Positions 26,404 to 36,458 are shown, counted from the first letter of the stretch. The stretch is DNA of 64,000 nucleotides from Labrenzia sp. PHM005 (GCF_006517275.1 NZ_CP041191.1:1607001-1671000), one strand, 5' to 3'. Program-made: numbers and translations. The notes: generated by a model from the letters alone, not told the origin.

Positions 26404-26631
26404 TTAGCGGCGAGCGGATTTGCCCGGCAGAAGACCTTCGCGCTGAGCCCGCTTGCGAGCCAGCTTGCGTGCGCGGCGGATAGCTTCAGCTTTTTCGCGC
26501 GCTTTCTTTTCAGACGGCTTTTCAAAGTGACCGCGAAGTTTCATTTCACGGAAGATGCCTTCGCGCTGCATCTTTTTCTTGAGCGCCTTCAGCGCTTGAT
26601 CGACATTGTTGTCGCGAACCAGAACCTGCAC
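26404..26631 (-). CDS. rpsU: 30S ribosomal protein S21
   Basis: A 75-residue basic protein, [19 protein letters not shown], then [28 protein letters not shown] and an Arg/Lys-rich C-terminus, the Alphaproteobacterial S21. Homologues begin at the M/V-QVLV position, so I use the GTG at 26631; an in-frame ATG at 26652 would add MKNGKKR. S21 helps base-pairing between mRNA and 16S rRNA during initiation. A 6-bp hairpin, 26656-26661 with 26668-26673, lies just upstream. Confidence 0.92.
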   Translation of the reverse strand: MQVLVRDNNVDQALKALKKKMQREGIFREMKLRGHFEKPSEKKAREKAEAIRRARKLARKRAQREGLLPGKSARR

Positions 26632-26652
26632 GCGTTTTTTCCCGTTTTTCAT

Positions 26653-26984
26653 GCGCTGCGGTCAATTCCGCAGCTAATTAAAACCATGATGGAAGCGAGA
26701 CTTCGTCAACAACCCTTGTGACTGCTCTGAACAACATGCAGTCAACGCAAGAGTGCATCCACTTGTGTACAGAAACCGGATCGCCGCTGACGCGTCGCTC
26801 ACTTTGAGCCGGGTTATTATCAGAGGCCGTGGATTGAGTCCACACTCATTTGCAAAAGAAATGGCTCAAAACCCGCTTTTCGCACTTATAGCAGTTGGCT
26901 GGGCGCAAGCAAACGTGGTGGACATCAACGAATTTGGCGAGTAGAGGTGGATTCTGTTCTCCCGCCCGGTTTTTGGAGTGACGA
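26653..26984. other. Intergenic region, 0.33 kb, no gene recognised
   Basis: The spacer between rpsU (minus) and the MATE gene (plus). It contains the small hairpin above rpsU and presumably both promoters. Short open frames on both strands lack any support. Confidence 0.5.
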
Positions 26985-28385
26985 ATGGAGCAGCACGCTT
27001 CAGGGGCTCCTGATTCGATCAAAAAAGACTCTCTTTGGCACAGTGATATTCTGCCAACCCTTTCGCTCGGACTTCCGTTAGCCGGCGCACAGTTGGCGCA
27101 GATGGCGATCAACACGACCGATGTCCTAATGATCGGCCGCCTGGGAGCTGAGGAACTGGCAGCCTCCGTGCTGGCGTTCAATTTTTACATGCTCTTGTGG
27201 TTTTTCGGGATGGGCTTGCTGCAGGCCGTCATCCCGCTCGCTGCGCGCGCCCGTGGACAGCGCAAACCGCGGGATTTGCGCCGCGCTGTGCGCATGGGGT
27301 TCTGGGTGTCGGTTCTGTATTGCCTGCCGATCTGGGTGGTGCTTCTTTTCACAGAAGAGCTGCTGCTGCTGTTTGGCCAGGAACCTGAGCTGGCGCGGTT
27401 GGCCGGTCTTTATATGGGCGTCTTGCAATGGACCATGCTCCCGGCACTTTTGATCATGGCTGTTCGAGGGTTTTTGACCGTCATGGAGCGTACGCAAATC
27501 GTATTGTGGGCGACAATTGGCGGTGCCGTGGTCAATGCGATTCTGGACTATGTTCTGATTTTTGGTGAGTTCGGATTTCCGCGCCTGGAACTCATTGGCG
27601 CTGGCATTGCGTCTGTCTTCAGCGCGACCACGACGTTCTTGTTTCTGCTTTGTTATGCTTTGTACCATCGCAAACTGCGCCGCTATAACATTCTTGGACG
27701 GATATGGCGGTCGGATTGGCCGGTGTTTTGGCAGATCGTGCGGTTGGGTATCCCAATAGCGATTACAATCGTCGCAGAGGGGTCGTTATTTGCTGCTTCT
27801 GCAATCATGATCGGCTGGCTTGGAACAATACCGCTGGCGGGCCACGGGATCGCGCTACAGATTGCCTCCTTGACCTTCATGGTGCCTGTTGGCCTTTCCG
27901 TTGCCGCCATGACACGGGTCAGCCTTGCTGACGGCCGGGGCGATCGGGCCGGTGTTGGCCGGGCGGGCTGGACAGCGCTTGCTGTGACGATGGCTTTCAT
28001 GGGGGCATTTGCCATCCTGTTTTGGACGGTTCCTGAAACCCTGGTCAGTCTTTATCTGGATTTGGACGACCCCCAATCGCAGGACGTGTTGGCCTATGGC
28101 GTGTCCTTCCTGCTTGTTGCAGCCCTCTTCCAGCTGGCCGATGGCGGGCAGATTATTGGCGTCAACAATCTTCGGGGGTTGGGCGATACGACCATCCCGT
28201 TGTTCTATGCGCTGTTCGGCTATTGGGTGATCGGCATCAGCTTGTCCCTCGGCCTGGGTTTCCTGGCCGGTTGGGGCGGGGTTGGTGTCTGGTGCGGCCT
28301 GGCCGGTGGTTTGGCGTCTGTTGCTTTACTATCCAACATGCGCTTCGCCCGGCGTGAAAAGCTGGGTTTGCTTCATCAAAGCTGA
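26985..28385 (+). CDS. MATE family multidrug efflux transporter
   Basis: A 466-residue membrane protein with about 12 hydrophobic segments in two homologous halves, each starting with a PxAGAQLAQMAINTTDVLMIGRLG or WPVFWQIVRLGIPIAITI-like block. The NorM group is suggested by length and N-terminal architecture. It exports cationic drugs or metabolites using Na+ or H+. A GGAG site lies 6 bases before the ATG. It converges with purK, only 9 bases apart, without an obvious terminator. Confidence 0.92.
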   Translation: MEQHASGAPDSIKKDSLWHSDILPTLSLGLPLAGAQLAQMAINTTDVLMIGRLGAEELAASVLAFNFYMLLWFFGMGLLQAVIPLAARARGQRKPRDLRRAVRMGFWVSVLYCLPIWVVLLFTEELLLLFGQEPELARLAGLYMGVLQWTMLPALLIMAVRGFLTVMERTQIVLWATIGGAVVNAILDYVLIFGEFGFPRLELIGAGIASVFSATTTFLFLLCYALYHRKLRRYNILGRIWRSDWPVFWQIVRLGIPIAITIVAEGSLFAASAIMIGWLGTIPLAGHGIALQIASLTFMVPVGLSVAAMTRVSLADGRGDRAGVGRAGWTALAVTMAFMGAFAILFWTVPETLVSLYLDLDDPQSQDVLAYGVSFLLVAALFQLADGGQIIGVNNLRGLGDTTIPLFYALFGYWVIGISLSLGLGFLAGWGGVGVWCGLAGGLASVALLSNMRFARREKLGLLHQS

Positions 28386-28394
28386 TGTTTCCGA

Positions 28395-29489
28395 TCAGCT
28401 GGTCTTGGCTGAAATCCGGTTCACATGGCCCATCTTCCGGCCATCCCGGATTTCCGATTTGCCATAAAGGTGCAGTTGCGCGGTCGGATCTTTCAGGATC
28501 TCATGCCAGCTTTCTGCATCCTGCCCAATCAGATTTTCCATCACGGCATCGGAGTGCCGATCCGACGGTCCGAGCGGCCAGCCGGCAACAGCGCGGATGT
28601 GCTGATCGAACTGGGATGTCAGGCATGCGTCCTGGGTCCAATGCCCGGAATTGTGAACGCGTGGTGCGATTTCGTTCACCAGAAGCTTTTCGGTGTCCCC
28701 GTCTTTGACCAGGAACATTTCGACACCCATGACACCGACATAGTCGAGGCCGGAGACGATCTGTTCTGCCATCTTCCGGGCAGCGCTTAACGTTTGCTCG
28801 GATACGCCAGCCGGAACTGTCGAGGTCTTTAGAATATGATTTTCGTGGTGGTTGCGGGCGATGTCATAACAGGCGCAGGTACCATCGAGGTCTCTTGCGA
28901 CAATCACTGAGACTTCGCAGTCAAAGTCGATCAAGGCTTCTAGAACAGCAGGGACACCACCGATCTCTTCAAAAGCACCGCCGGCATCGGCGGCCGTACG
29001 GATCATCTTTTGGCCCTTGCCGTCATATCCAAACCGGCGGGTTTTCAGGACACCTTGTCCGCCGAATTGGGCTAGAGCTGATTCCAAATCAGCTTGGCCA
29101 TTGATTTCGGCATAACCGGCGATGGCCACGCCGGAGCTGGACAAGAACTCTTTTTCAAAGAGCCGGTCTTGAGAGACTTCCAAGGCACGGACTCCGGGCC
29201 GTACCGGGCATCGGGATGCCAGGTGCTCTGCGGTCTTGCCGGGAACATTTTCAAACTCGTAAGTCACCACCGACACGGCGCTTGCAAACTGGTCAAGCGC
29301 GGCAATGTCCTCATAAGCTGCGATGGTTTGATCTGCGCTGACATCAAATGCCGGGCTGTTCGCGTCTGGGCAGAAGATATGGGTTTTGAGCCCCATACTC
29401 GCTGCCGATTGTGCGAGCATCCGTCCCAGTTGGCCGCCGCCAAGAATGCCGATCGTATCACCGGGCTGAAGGCGATTTTGTGCGCTCAT
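28395..29489 (-). CDS. purK: 5-(carboxyamino)imidazole ribonucleotide synthase PurK
   Basis: A 364-residue ATP-grasp enzyme: GDTIGILGGGQLGRMLAQSA at the N-terminus, KTRRFGYDGKGQ (ATP-binding), EALIDFDCEVSVIVARD and NEIAPRVHNSGHWT near the active site. It converts AIR, bicarbonate and ATP to N5-CAIR in purine synthesis. The open frame continues for 88 codons into purE, but the ATG at 29489, 25 bases after the purE stop, matches homologues. PurE precedes it, forming the usual purEK operon. Confidence 0.96.
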   Translation of the reverse strand: MSAQNRLQPGDTIGILGGGQLGRMLAQSAASMGLKTHIFCPDANSPAFDVSADQTIAAYEDIAALDQFASAVSVVTYEFENVPGKTAEHLASRCPVRPGVRALEVSQDRLFEKEFLSSSGVAIAGYAEINGQADLESALAQFGGQGVLKTRRFGYDGKGQKMIRTAADAGGAFEEIGGVPAVLEALIDFDCEVSVIVARDLDGTCACYDIARNHHENHILKTSTVPAGVSEQTLSAARKMAEQIVSGLDYVGVMGVEMFLVKDGDTEKLLVNEIAPRVHNSGHWTQDACLTSQFDQHIRAVAGWPLGPSDRHSDAVMENLIGQDAESWHEILKDPTAQLHLYGKSEIRDGRKMGHVNRISAKTS

Positions 29490-29514
29490 GGCAGCAGTTC
29501 CTGAGTTTGATGTG

Positions 29515-30009
29515 TCAGTTCGTTTCGTCGACCGGAAATTCTGCAACCGCTGCGGTGCGGTTCGCGCGGTATGTGTCCAGTGCCGCTTCAATGTCCGTGT
29601 TTGTAAGAGCCAAAACAGCGGCTGCCAGCAGAGCGGCATTTGTTGCGCCGGCCTTGCCGATGGCCAAGGTGCCAACTGGAATGCCGCCTGGCATTTGAAC
29701 AATGGACAAGAGACTGTCTTCGCCTGAAAGCGCGCGGCTTTCGACCGGGACACCGAAAACCGGGAGAGGTGTCAAAGCTGCGGTCATGCCGGGCAAATGC
29801 GCGGCACCGCCGGCCCCGGCGATAATAACTTTAAAACCCTCTGCCTTGACGTTCTTGGCAAAGTCATACATGCGGTCTGGGGTCCGGTGGGCGGAAACAA
29901 TGCGCGCCTCGAAAGATACGCCCAACTCGGCAAGTGTATCGGCAGCGTGTTTCATCGTCGGCCAATCGGATTGACTGCCCATGATAATTGCGACGTCTGC
30001 CTGTGCCAT
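29515..30009 (-). CDS. purE: N5-carboxyaminoimidazole ribonucleotide mutase PurE
   Basis: A 164-residue class I Pur[37 protein letters not shown] (catalytic His) and [27 protein letters not shown]. It rearranges N5-CAIR to CAIR; the partner PurK is encoded downstream. Confidence 0.97.
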   Translation of the reverse strand: MAQADVAIIMGSQSDWPTMKHAADTLAELGVSFEARIVSAHRTPDRMYDFAKNVKAEGFKVIIAGAGGAAHLPGMTAALTPLPVFGVPVESRALSGEDSLLSIVQMPGGIPVGTLAIGKAGATNAALLAAAVLALTNTDIEAALDTYRANRTAAVAEFPVDETN

Positions 30010-30144
30010 ATTTCACTCCAGAGTTTCACTGAGGCCGGAAGAGCCGCGGAGTATAGGCAGCGCGCGGCACTTCGCAAGCATCAATAGGTTTAAAGCCGCG
30101 ATGCTTGAATATCAGTCTGGCAATTCGCTGCAAGTCCGGTGAGT

Positions 30145-30351
30145 TTAGGCAATAATGTCAGGGTGCAACTGGTCTTCCAGGACCATGATGCGATCCTTGA
30201 TCATAAGCTTCTTTTTCTTCAATCGCTGAAGCTGAAGGACATCATGATTTGAAGTTGACGCCAGAGCTTCCACGGCGACGTCAAGATCTCTGTGTTCCTG
30301 ACGAAGTTGAGCAAGTTCCATCCGCAGAGCATCGGTGTCCATACGTGCCAT
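30145..30351 (-). CDS. YdcH family (DUF465) small coiled-coil protein
   Basis: A 68-residue DUF465 protein: LRMELAQLRQEHRDLDVAVEAL, then LQLQRLKKKKLMIKDRIMVLED. The two helices form an antiparallel coiled-coil hairpin. Function unknown. A second family member is on the other strand at 30691-30870. Confidence 0.88.
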   Translation of the reverse strand: MARMDTDALRMELAQLRQEHRDLDVAVEALASTSNHDVLQLQRLKKKKLMIKDRIMVLEDQLHPDIIA

Positions 30352-30690
30352 TCATTCCCCCAAAACTGGAACATAGTCCTAGTCTATTTTTATACTTGCC
30401 GGCAAGACAACATCGGCTTTTCGGTCTCATCCAGCGGCAAATGGTCACTGAAAAGTGGCTGCGCCTTTCTCCGTCCTCGGCAGTTTCTGAGGCCGCAAAT
30501 TTGTCAGGGGCAATTTATATGAGTTTTCCAGAGCTTAAGTATGCGATCAAATTTAGGGAATCCTAAGGATAGCAGCCGGAAAGGCTGCTACGACGGCAAA
30601 ACGTCTCTGATATGCAAAATCGGCAATCGACAAGGCCGGATTTTATATGGCAACATGCTGCCGTTGAGCCAACAGACAGGAGGTTTATCC
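30352..30690. other. Intergenic region, 0.34 kb, between two YdcH genes
   Basis: No family-supported gene. It contains a hairpin (GCAGCC with GGCTGC) near 30573-30590 and an AT-rich TATATG element near 30519 that may serve the plus-strand YdcH gene. A long in-frame extension of that gene reaches 30541, but its ribosome site lies much closer to 30691. Confidence 0.45.
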
Positions 30691-30870
30691 ATGTCAATGC
30701 AGTCGCATCTCGAGGAATTAGAGCGCCGCCACGCGGAAATGGAACGCAAAATCGAAGACGCTCTGTTACATCCGAGTACGGACTCCCTGAAATTGGCTGA
30801 CATGAAACGGCAAAAACTCAAGATCAAGGACGAGATTGAGCGAATACGCAAGGATGTGACGATCCACTGA
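30691..30870 (+). CDS. YdcH family (DUF465) small protein
   Basis: A 59-residue protein, MSMQSHLEELERRHAEMERK with SLKLADMKRQKLKIKDEIERI, a second DUF465 coiled-coil hairpin. A strong ACAGGAGG site lies 7 bases before the ATG, which fixes the start. It is followed by a GC-rich terminator. Confidence 0.88.
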   Translation: MSMQSHLEELERRHAEMERKIEDALLHPSTDSLKLADMKRQKLKIKDEIERIRKDVTIH

Positions 30871-30892
30871 TCGTCCAACTCTGTGGTATTTG

Positions 30893-30920
30893 GCGCCGCG
30901 CGGATTGCGCGGCGCTTTTT
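30893..30920 (+). terminator. Rho-independent terminator after the YdcH gene
   Basis: A 9-bp GC-only stem (30893-30901 with 30907-30915) is followed by five T residues. Confidence 0.92.
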
Positions 30921-30941
30921 ATTTGAACGGATGAATTTCGA

Positions 30942-32573
30942 CTAAAGAGTTTTTGCCTGCTCCCGAAGGGCGAACTTCTGGATCTTTCCGGTAGAGGTTT
31001 TGGGTAGGTCGCAGAAGATCACAGTTTTAGGTGATTTGAAGCTCGCGAGATGCTCTTTGCAAAATGCCATGAGATCCTTGTCGCTCACCTCTGACCCGGC
31101 TTTCAGTTCTACGAAGGCGCAAGGTGTTTCACCCCATTTCTCATCCGGCCGGGCCACCACAGCAGCAGCCTGCACATCAGGGTGTTTGTAGAGAACATCT
31201 TCCACCTCAATTGAGGAGATGTTTTCGCCGCCGGAGATGATGATGTCCTTCGAGCGGTCCTTCAATTGGATGTAGCCGTCCGGATGCAGCACTCCGAGGT
31301 CGCCGGAGTGGAACCAGCCGCCCTTGAAGGCGTCTTGCGTAGCTTCCGGGTTCTTCAGATAGCCCTTCATAACGACGTTGCCACGGAACATCACTTCGCC
31401 GATGGTTTCGCCATCGGCTGGGACAGGTTCCAAAGTTTCCGGATCAAGAACCGTCAAATCTTCCAGTGCAACATAGCGGACCCCCTGGCGGGCTTTCTTT
31501 TGCGCTTGCTGATCAAGCGGTAAAGCATCCCACTCGCCCTTCCAGTCGTTGACAACAGCCGGGCCATAAACTTCGGTCAGTCCATAAAGGTGTGTGACAT
31601 TGAACCCGGCTGTTTTCATCGCTGCCAGAACACTTTCTGGCGGCGGAGCGGCCGCGGTGAAAAACTCAATCTCCTGGTCCAGATCACGCTTGTCGTCTCC
31701 GGCATTCAGCAGGGTCGACATGATGATCGGTGCGCCGCACAGATGGGTAACACTTTCATCGGCGATCAGATCCCACATTGCCTTGGGCCGGACCCAGCGA
31801 AGACAAACGTGTGTGCCGGCCACGACCGACAAAGACCAGGGAAAACACCAGCCATTGCAATGGAACATCGGCAAGGTCCAAAGGTAGACCGGATGTTTGG
31901 CCATAGACGCGGTGATGACATTGGCCTGGGCAAGCAGATAAGCACCGCGGTGGTGGTAGACCACGCCCTTTGGGTTGCCTGTTGTTCCGGAGGTGTAATT
32001 CAGTGAGATGGCATCCCACTCATCATCCGGCAGCGACCATGCAAAATCCGGATCGCCAGATTGCAAGAATTCTTCATAATCGAGTTTGCCAAGCAGCTCA
32101 CCGTCTTGCGGGAATTCCGGGTCTGAATAATCAATGACCGTCGGTTTGACTTTGGCCAGAGCCAGCGCTTCCTTGATGACAGCGGCATATTCCCGGTCCG
32201 TGATCAGGACTTTGCAGTTGGCATGGTCGAGCTGAAACGCAATGATCGCGGCATCGAGGCGTGTATTCAACGAATGCAGAACAGCCTTTGTCATCGGGAC
32301 GCCGTAGTGGGCTTCCAGCATGGGCGGAACATTGGAGAGCATGACACTCACCGTATCGTCTTTGCCAATACCGTGTTTGCTGAGCGCGGAAGCCAGCTGT
32401 TTCGACCGTTTGTAGAAGGTTTGGTAGTCGGTGCGCTGTTTGCCATGGATGATCGCAATGCGCTCTGGAAACACGTCCGCTGCTCTTGCCAAAAAGCTTA
32501 AGGGACTAAGGGGCGCGTAATTGGCGTCGTTTTTTTCAAGCCCGCTCGAAAACGGGCTAACAGTGGCGTCCAT
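30942..32573 (-). CDS. AMP-forming acyl-CoA synthetase
   Basis: A 543-residue member of the ANL superfamily. Motif A3 is YTSGTTGNPKGVV; A5 is HLYGLTEVYGP; GWFHSGDLGV and LKDRSKDIIISGGENIS precede the C-terminal Lys loop PKTSTGKIQKF. The N-terminal LSFLARAADVFPERIAIIHG and size fit medium/short-chain acyl-CoA ligases, including DmdB-like enzymes of marine Alphaproteobacteria; the substrate is not readable. TauE is encoded 87 bases upstream on the same strand. Confidence 0.9.
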   Translation of the reverse strand: MDATVSPFSSGLEKNDANYAPLSPLSFLARAADVFPERIAIIHGKQRTDYQTFYKRSKQLASALSKHGIGKDDTVSVMLSNVPPMLEAHYGVPMTKAVLHSLNTRLDAAIIAFQLDHANCKVLITDREYAAVIKEALALAKVKPTVIDYSDPEFPQDGELLGKLDYEEFLQSGDPDFAWSLPDDEWDAISLNYTSGTTGNPKGVVYHHRGAYLLAQANVITASMAKHPVYLWTLPMFHCNGWCFPWSLSVVAGTHVCLRWVRPKAMWDLIADESVTHLCGAPIIMSTLLNAGDDKRDLDQEIEFFTAAAPPPESVLAAMKTAGFNVTHLYGLTEVYGPAVVNDWKGEWDALPLDQQAQKKARQGVRYVALEDLTVLDPETLEPVPADGETIGEVMFRGNVVMKGYLKNPEATQDAFKGGWFHSGDLGVLHPDGYIQLKDRSKDIIISGGENISSIEVEDVLYKHPDVQAAAVVARPDEKWGETPCAFVELKAGSEVSDKDLMAFCKEHLASFKSPKTVIFCDLPKTSTGKIQKFALREQAKTL

Positions 32574-32660
32574 TGTGATCCTCCTAAATAATTGCCGAGT
32601 ATCAAACCCGGAAATTCACAAAGGTGCAATGCAACAATGGGCGCTTTTGACGCAGTCCGT

Positions 32661-33434
32661 TCAGATCAAAAAACCAGCGATGCCGTCATAGACCAGCTTT
32701 AGGCCAATCAGACCCATGACGACATAGATGATGTTGTAGAAGGTCTCTGCCTTAATAATCTTGACCAGCCGGACACCGGCAAGAGTTGCGACGAGCGCTA
32801 CTGGGAACAGGGCTGCCGAGGTTGTCATGTTGGCGGTGTCGAATTGGCCTAGAAAGAAATACGGAATAACTTTTAAGGCATTGACAGTCGCAAAGAAAAT
32901 AACTGCTGTTCCGGCAAACAGCATCGGTGGAAACCTGAGCGGCAGCATATAGAGCTGGAAGGGCGGCCCTCCGGTGTGGCTGATGAAGCTGGTGAAACCG
33001 GCAACAGTGCCCCAAAATGCCCCTTTGGGAATATTGTGTTCCAGCGCCCGGTCTTCTTTGCGGCGCTTGAACACGTAGTCAGCCACAAACGCTATTGAAA
33101 TGAGACCGATCATCAAGGTGACAAACGTATCATTGACGTAGGACGCTGCACCCCAGCCGATGCAGATGCCGGCAACAGCGGCAGGTAGCAGTATCGCTAG
33201 GCTTTTCCAATCCGCTTTGCCCTTGTAGGCCATCAGCGCAATGGCATCCATCACCAGCAAGATCGGCAACATAATGCCGGCTGCCTGGAGCGGTGAAATC
33301 ACCAAAGACATGATCGGAACGCCGAGCATGGCGAAGGTGCCGCCAAACCCCCCTTTGGACAGGCCGACACAAATGACGGCCGGGACTGCAGCTGCATAAA
33401 ACCAGGGATCGGTGATGGGAAGCATGAACGGCAC
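32661..33434 (-). CDS. TauE/SafE family anion exporter (paralog 1)
   Basis: A 257-residue inner-membrane protein with about eight helices. The repeated LSKGGFGGTFAMLGVPIMSL and IPKGAFWGTVAGFTSFISHTGGPPFQLYMLP blocks are the two TauE signature halves. It may export sulfite, sulfoacetate or another organic anion. It lies upstream of an acyl-CoA ligase and is divergent from prpE. Confidence 0.9.
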   Translation of the reverse strand: MPFMLPITDPWFYAAAVPAVICVGLSKGGFGGTFAMLGVPIMSLVISPLQAAGIMLPILLVMDAIALMAYKGKADWKSLAILLPAAVAGICIGWGAASYVNDTFVTLMIGLISIAFVADYVFKRRKEDRALEHNIPKGAFWGTVAGFTSFISHTGGPPFQLYMLPLRFPPMLFAGTAVIFFATVNALKVIPYFFLGQFDTANMTTSAALFPVALVATLAGVRLVKIIKAETFYNIIYVVMGLIGLKLVYDGIAGFLI

Positions 33435-33594
33435 TACGGATGGGTGGGATCAAATGAGCGCGCAAACAAGCACGCCAGAAGGATTACGTAAAGGTCCGCT
33501 CATCGAATTGCTAAGTCTGGAAGGCTTGCAATTCCAATGTCTCCTGCAACACTCTAGGCCAAATGCTTGAGAGCTGCTGTTTGGGAGGATGATA

Positions 33595-35502
33595 ATGGCA
33601 AGCCGGTATCACGACGTCTATCAGGGCTGGCACAATGATCCGTTGGGATTTTGGAAAAATGCCGCCTCTGAAATTGATTGGGTCAGCACGTCCGACAAGG
33701 TCTTTGATCCTGATCAGGGGCAGTATGGCCGTTGGTTCCCAGATTGGGAGTGCAACACCTGTTACAACTGCCTGGACCGTCATGTTGAGCGCGGCCGCCC
33801 GGGGCAGCCAGCCCTGATCTATGACAGCCCGATCACTGGCGCCAAAGCAACATACACCTACGCGGAACTTCTCGAGGAAGTAGAAGCGCTCTCTGCCGTG
33901 CTTCAAGATCAAGGGCTTCAGAAGGGCGATCGCGCGATCATCTACATGCCGATGATCCCGCAAGCGGTTATGGCCATGCTGGCCTGCGCCCGCCTTGGAG
34001 TGATCCACTCTGTCGTTTTTGGCGGATTTGCCGCCAACGAACTCGCCACCCGGATTGTTGATGCCACGCCGAAAACGATCATCGCAGCCTCCTGTGGCAT
34101 CGAGCCGGGCCGGGTGATTGCCTATAAGCCGCTCATTGATGAGGCTATCGAGCTCTCAACGCACAAGCCGGACAGTGTATTCGTATTCCAGCGGGAAGCT
34201 GAAACCGCCTCGATGGTGGACGGCCGAGACCATGACATGGGTGTTCTGATGGAGGCTGCCAAAACAGCCGGCCGTAAAGTTGCACCAGTGCCGGTCAAGG
34301 CAAGCGATCCGCTGTATGTGCTCTACACGTCCGGCACGACCGGCCAGCCGAAAGGTGTCGTCCGCGACAACGGCGGCCACATGGTTGCACTCAAATGGTC
34401 CATGTCGAACCTTTACGACATCCAGCCGGGCGAGGTGTTTTGGGCAGCGTCTGATGTCGGCTGGGTGGTTGGCCACAGTTACATCGCCTATGCGCCGCTG
34501 CTCCATGGCTGTACGACCATCGTCTTTGAAGGAAAGCCGGTTGGAACACCGGATGCCGGGACCTTCTGGAGGGTGATTTCCGAGCACAACGTGGTGTCCC
34601 TATTCACCGCGCCGACCGCGTTCCGGGCGATCCGCAAGGAAGACCCGAACGGGGAGCTGATCAAAAAATACGATCTGTCATCGTATCGGTCGCTGTTCCT
34701 TGCTGGTGAACGTGCCGATCCGGAAACAGTTAATTGGGCGATCGACCAGTTGCAGGTGCCGGTGATCGACCACTGGTGGCAGACGGAAACCGGCTGGTGC
34801 ATTGTCGGCAACCCGCTTGGCCTTGGCGCATTGCCGGTCAAACCGGGCTCTCCGACGGTTCCGATGCCCGGATATGATGTCCAGATCGTTGATGACGCCG
34901 GTCATCCGCTCGAAGCGAACACGCTTGGCAATATTGTCGTGAAGCTACCGCTGCCGCCGGGAGCTCTGCCGACATTGTGGAATGCGGACAAGCGCTTCTT
35001 TGATGCCTATCTCGCAGAATTTCCCGGATACTACAAAACTGCTGACGCCGGCATCATTGACGATGATGGGTACCTGTCGATCATGGCGCGCACCGACGAC
35101 ATCATCAACGTTGCTGGCCACCGTCTGTCGACCGGCGGTATGGAAGAGGTGTTGGCCACCCACCCGGATGTTGCCGAATGTGCGGTTATCGGGATCGCTG
35201 ACAAGCTCAAGGGGCAGTTGCCGTGCGGATTTGTTGTTCTGAAAGCCGGTGTGGACCGCTCCCATGACGACATCGAAAAAGAGCTGATCAAACTCGTTCG
35301 TGAAAAGATCGGACCGGTTGCTGCTTTCAAGATTGCGATCACGGTCGACCGTTTGCCAAAAACCCGGTCTGGCAAGATCCTACGGGGCACAATGCGTCAA
35401 ATCGCGGACGGGGAAGAGTATAAAATGCCCGCCACAATCGATGATCCGGCAATTCTCGATGAGATCACCGATGCTCTGAAATCTCATGGGATTTCAGCTT
35501 AA
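33595..35502 (+). CDS. prpE: Propionyl-CoA synthetase
   Basis: A 635-residue AMP-forming synthetase. N-terminal WECNTCYNCLDRHVERG is the propionyl/acetyl-CoA synthetase entry motif; LYTSGTTGQPKGVVRDNGGH, WWQTETGW and PKTRSGKILRGTMR (catalytic Lys) are intact. It activates propionate, feeding the methylcitrate or methylmalonyl route. A GGGAGG site lies too close to the ATG at 33589, so ATG 33595 is chosen. A terminator follows. Confidence 0.94.
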   Translation: MASRYHDVYQGWHNDPLGFWKNAASEIDWVSTSDKVFDPDQGQYGRWFPDWECNTCYNCLDRHVERGRPGQPALIYDSPITGAKATYTYAELLEEVEALSAVLQDQGLQKGDRAIIYMPMIPQAVMAMLACARLGVIHSVVFGGFAANELATRIVDATPKTIIAASCGIEPGRVIAYKPLIDEAIELSTHKPDSVFVFQREAETASMVDGRDHDMGVLMEAAKTAGRKVAPVPVKASDPLYVLYTSGTTGQPKGVVRDNGGHMVALKWSMSNLYDIQPGEVFWAASDVGWVVGHSYIAYAPLLHGCTTIVFEGKPVGTPDAGTFWRVISEHNVVSLFTAPTAFRAIRKEDPNGELIKKYDLSSYRSLFLAGERADPETVNWAIDQLQVPVIDHWWQTETGWCIVGNPLGLGALPVKPGSPTVPMPGYDVQIVDDAGHPLEANTLGNIVVKLPLPPGALPTLWNADKRFFDAYLAEFPGYYKTADAGIIDDDGYLSIMARTDDIINVAGHRLSTGGMEEVLATHPDVAECAVIGIADKLKGQLPCGFVVLKAGVDRSHDDIEKELIKLVREKIGPVAAFKIAITVDRLPKTRSGKILRGTMRQIADGEEYKMPATIDDPAILDEITDALKSHGISA

Positions 35503-35570
35503 ACAGGTGAAGTGACGCAACTGGAAGTGCGTAACAGGCATCGACAGATATGACTTTGGGACTTATGGTC

Positions 35571-35599
35571 GGGCCGCCGCGGAGCGGCCCGTCTCTTTT
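35571..35599 (+). terminator. Terminator after prpE
   Basis: A 7-bp GC stem (35571-35577 with 35584-35590) is followed by GTCTCTTTTC, a moderately U-rich tail. Confidence 0.7.
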
Positions 35600-35637
35600 C
35601 TGCGGCGGTTCTAATTTGTGTAGCCGTGAGGTTTTCC

Positions 35638-36429
35638 GTGTCTTTAGAAAATAAGGTCGCCATCGTTACTGGGGCAGCCCGTGGAATCGGTTTTGCTGTC
35701 GCCAAGCGTTTTGTCATGGACGGCGCGAAGGTCGTGATCGCCGATGTCGATGATGAAGCCGGCGAGGCAGCTGTTGAGGATCTGAGCAGCCTCGGCACGG
35801 CGATGTATATCCATTGTAACGTTGCCGAGCGGTTGGACGTTCGCAATCTGGTCGCCGAGACGTTGAATGCCTATGGCGATATCGATGTCCTTGTTAACAA
35901 TGCGGGCATTGTTGTCGGTGCCGATTTCCTGGATCTGGAAGAAGATGATTTCGACAAGGTCCTGTCGATCAACCTCAAGGGCGCGTTCCTGTGTTCTCAG
36001 GCTGTCGCCCGGCACATGGTCGAAAAAGTCGACAATGGCGGCGACCCCGGCTGCATCATCAATATGTCGTCGGTCAATTCCGTGCTCGCGATCCCCAATC
36101 AGATTCCTTACTGCGTGTCCAAAGGGGGCATGAGCCAGCTGACCAAAACAACGGCTTTGTCGCTGGCGCAATATGGAATCCGCGTCAATGCGATCGGACC
36201 TGGCTCGATCATGACGGAAATGCTGGCAACTGTGAATAGCGACCCGGCAGCGAAAAACCGGATCCTATCCCGCACGCCGATGCTGCGGGTTGGCGAGCCG
36301 TCTGAAATCGCAGGCGTTGCAGCGTTCCTGGCCTCTGAAGATGCCGGATATGTGACCGGCCAGACGATTTTCGCCGACGGCGGCCGCATGCCGCTGAACT
36401 ATACGGTTGCGGTGCCTGAAGACGATTGA
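35638..36429 (+). CDS. Short-chain dehydrogenase/reductase
   Basis: A 263-residue classical SDR. TGAARGIG is the cofactor loop, NNAG is present, the catalytic Tyr/Lys pair appears as YCVSK, and the C-terminal ASEDAGYVTGQTIFADGG is standard. It likely uses NAD. The GTG at 35638 has a properly spaced GAGG site; another GTG lies 12 bases upstream. It could oxidise an alcohol or sugar; the substrate is not deducible. Its terminator overlaps the convergent ABC transporter gene. Confidence 0.9.
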   Translation: MSLENKVAIVTGAARGIGFAVAKRFVMDGAKVVIADVDDEAGEAAVEDLSSLGTAMYIHCNVAERLDVRNLVAETLNAYGDIDVLVNNAGIVVGADFLDLEEDDFDKVLSINLKGAFLCSQAVARHMVEKVDNGGDPGCIINMSSVNSVLAIPNQIPYCVSKGGMSQLTKTTALSLAQYGIRVNAIGPGSIMTEMLATVNSDPAAKNRILSRTPMLRVGEPSEIAGVAAFLASEDAGYVTGQTIFADGGRMPLNYTVAVPEDD

Positions 36430-36458
36430 TCCAATCGATAAACAGGAATTGAGTAGGA

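Noticed and set aside
26753..26944. Short plus-strand frame upstream of the MATE gene
   Set aside because: No ribosome site or family; overlaps an equally unsupported minus-strand frame.
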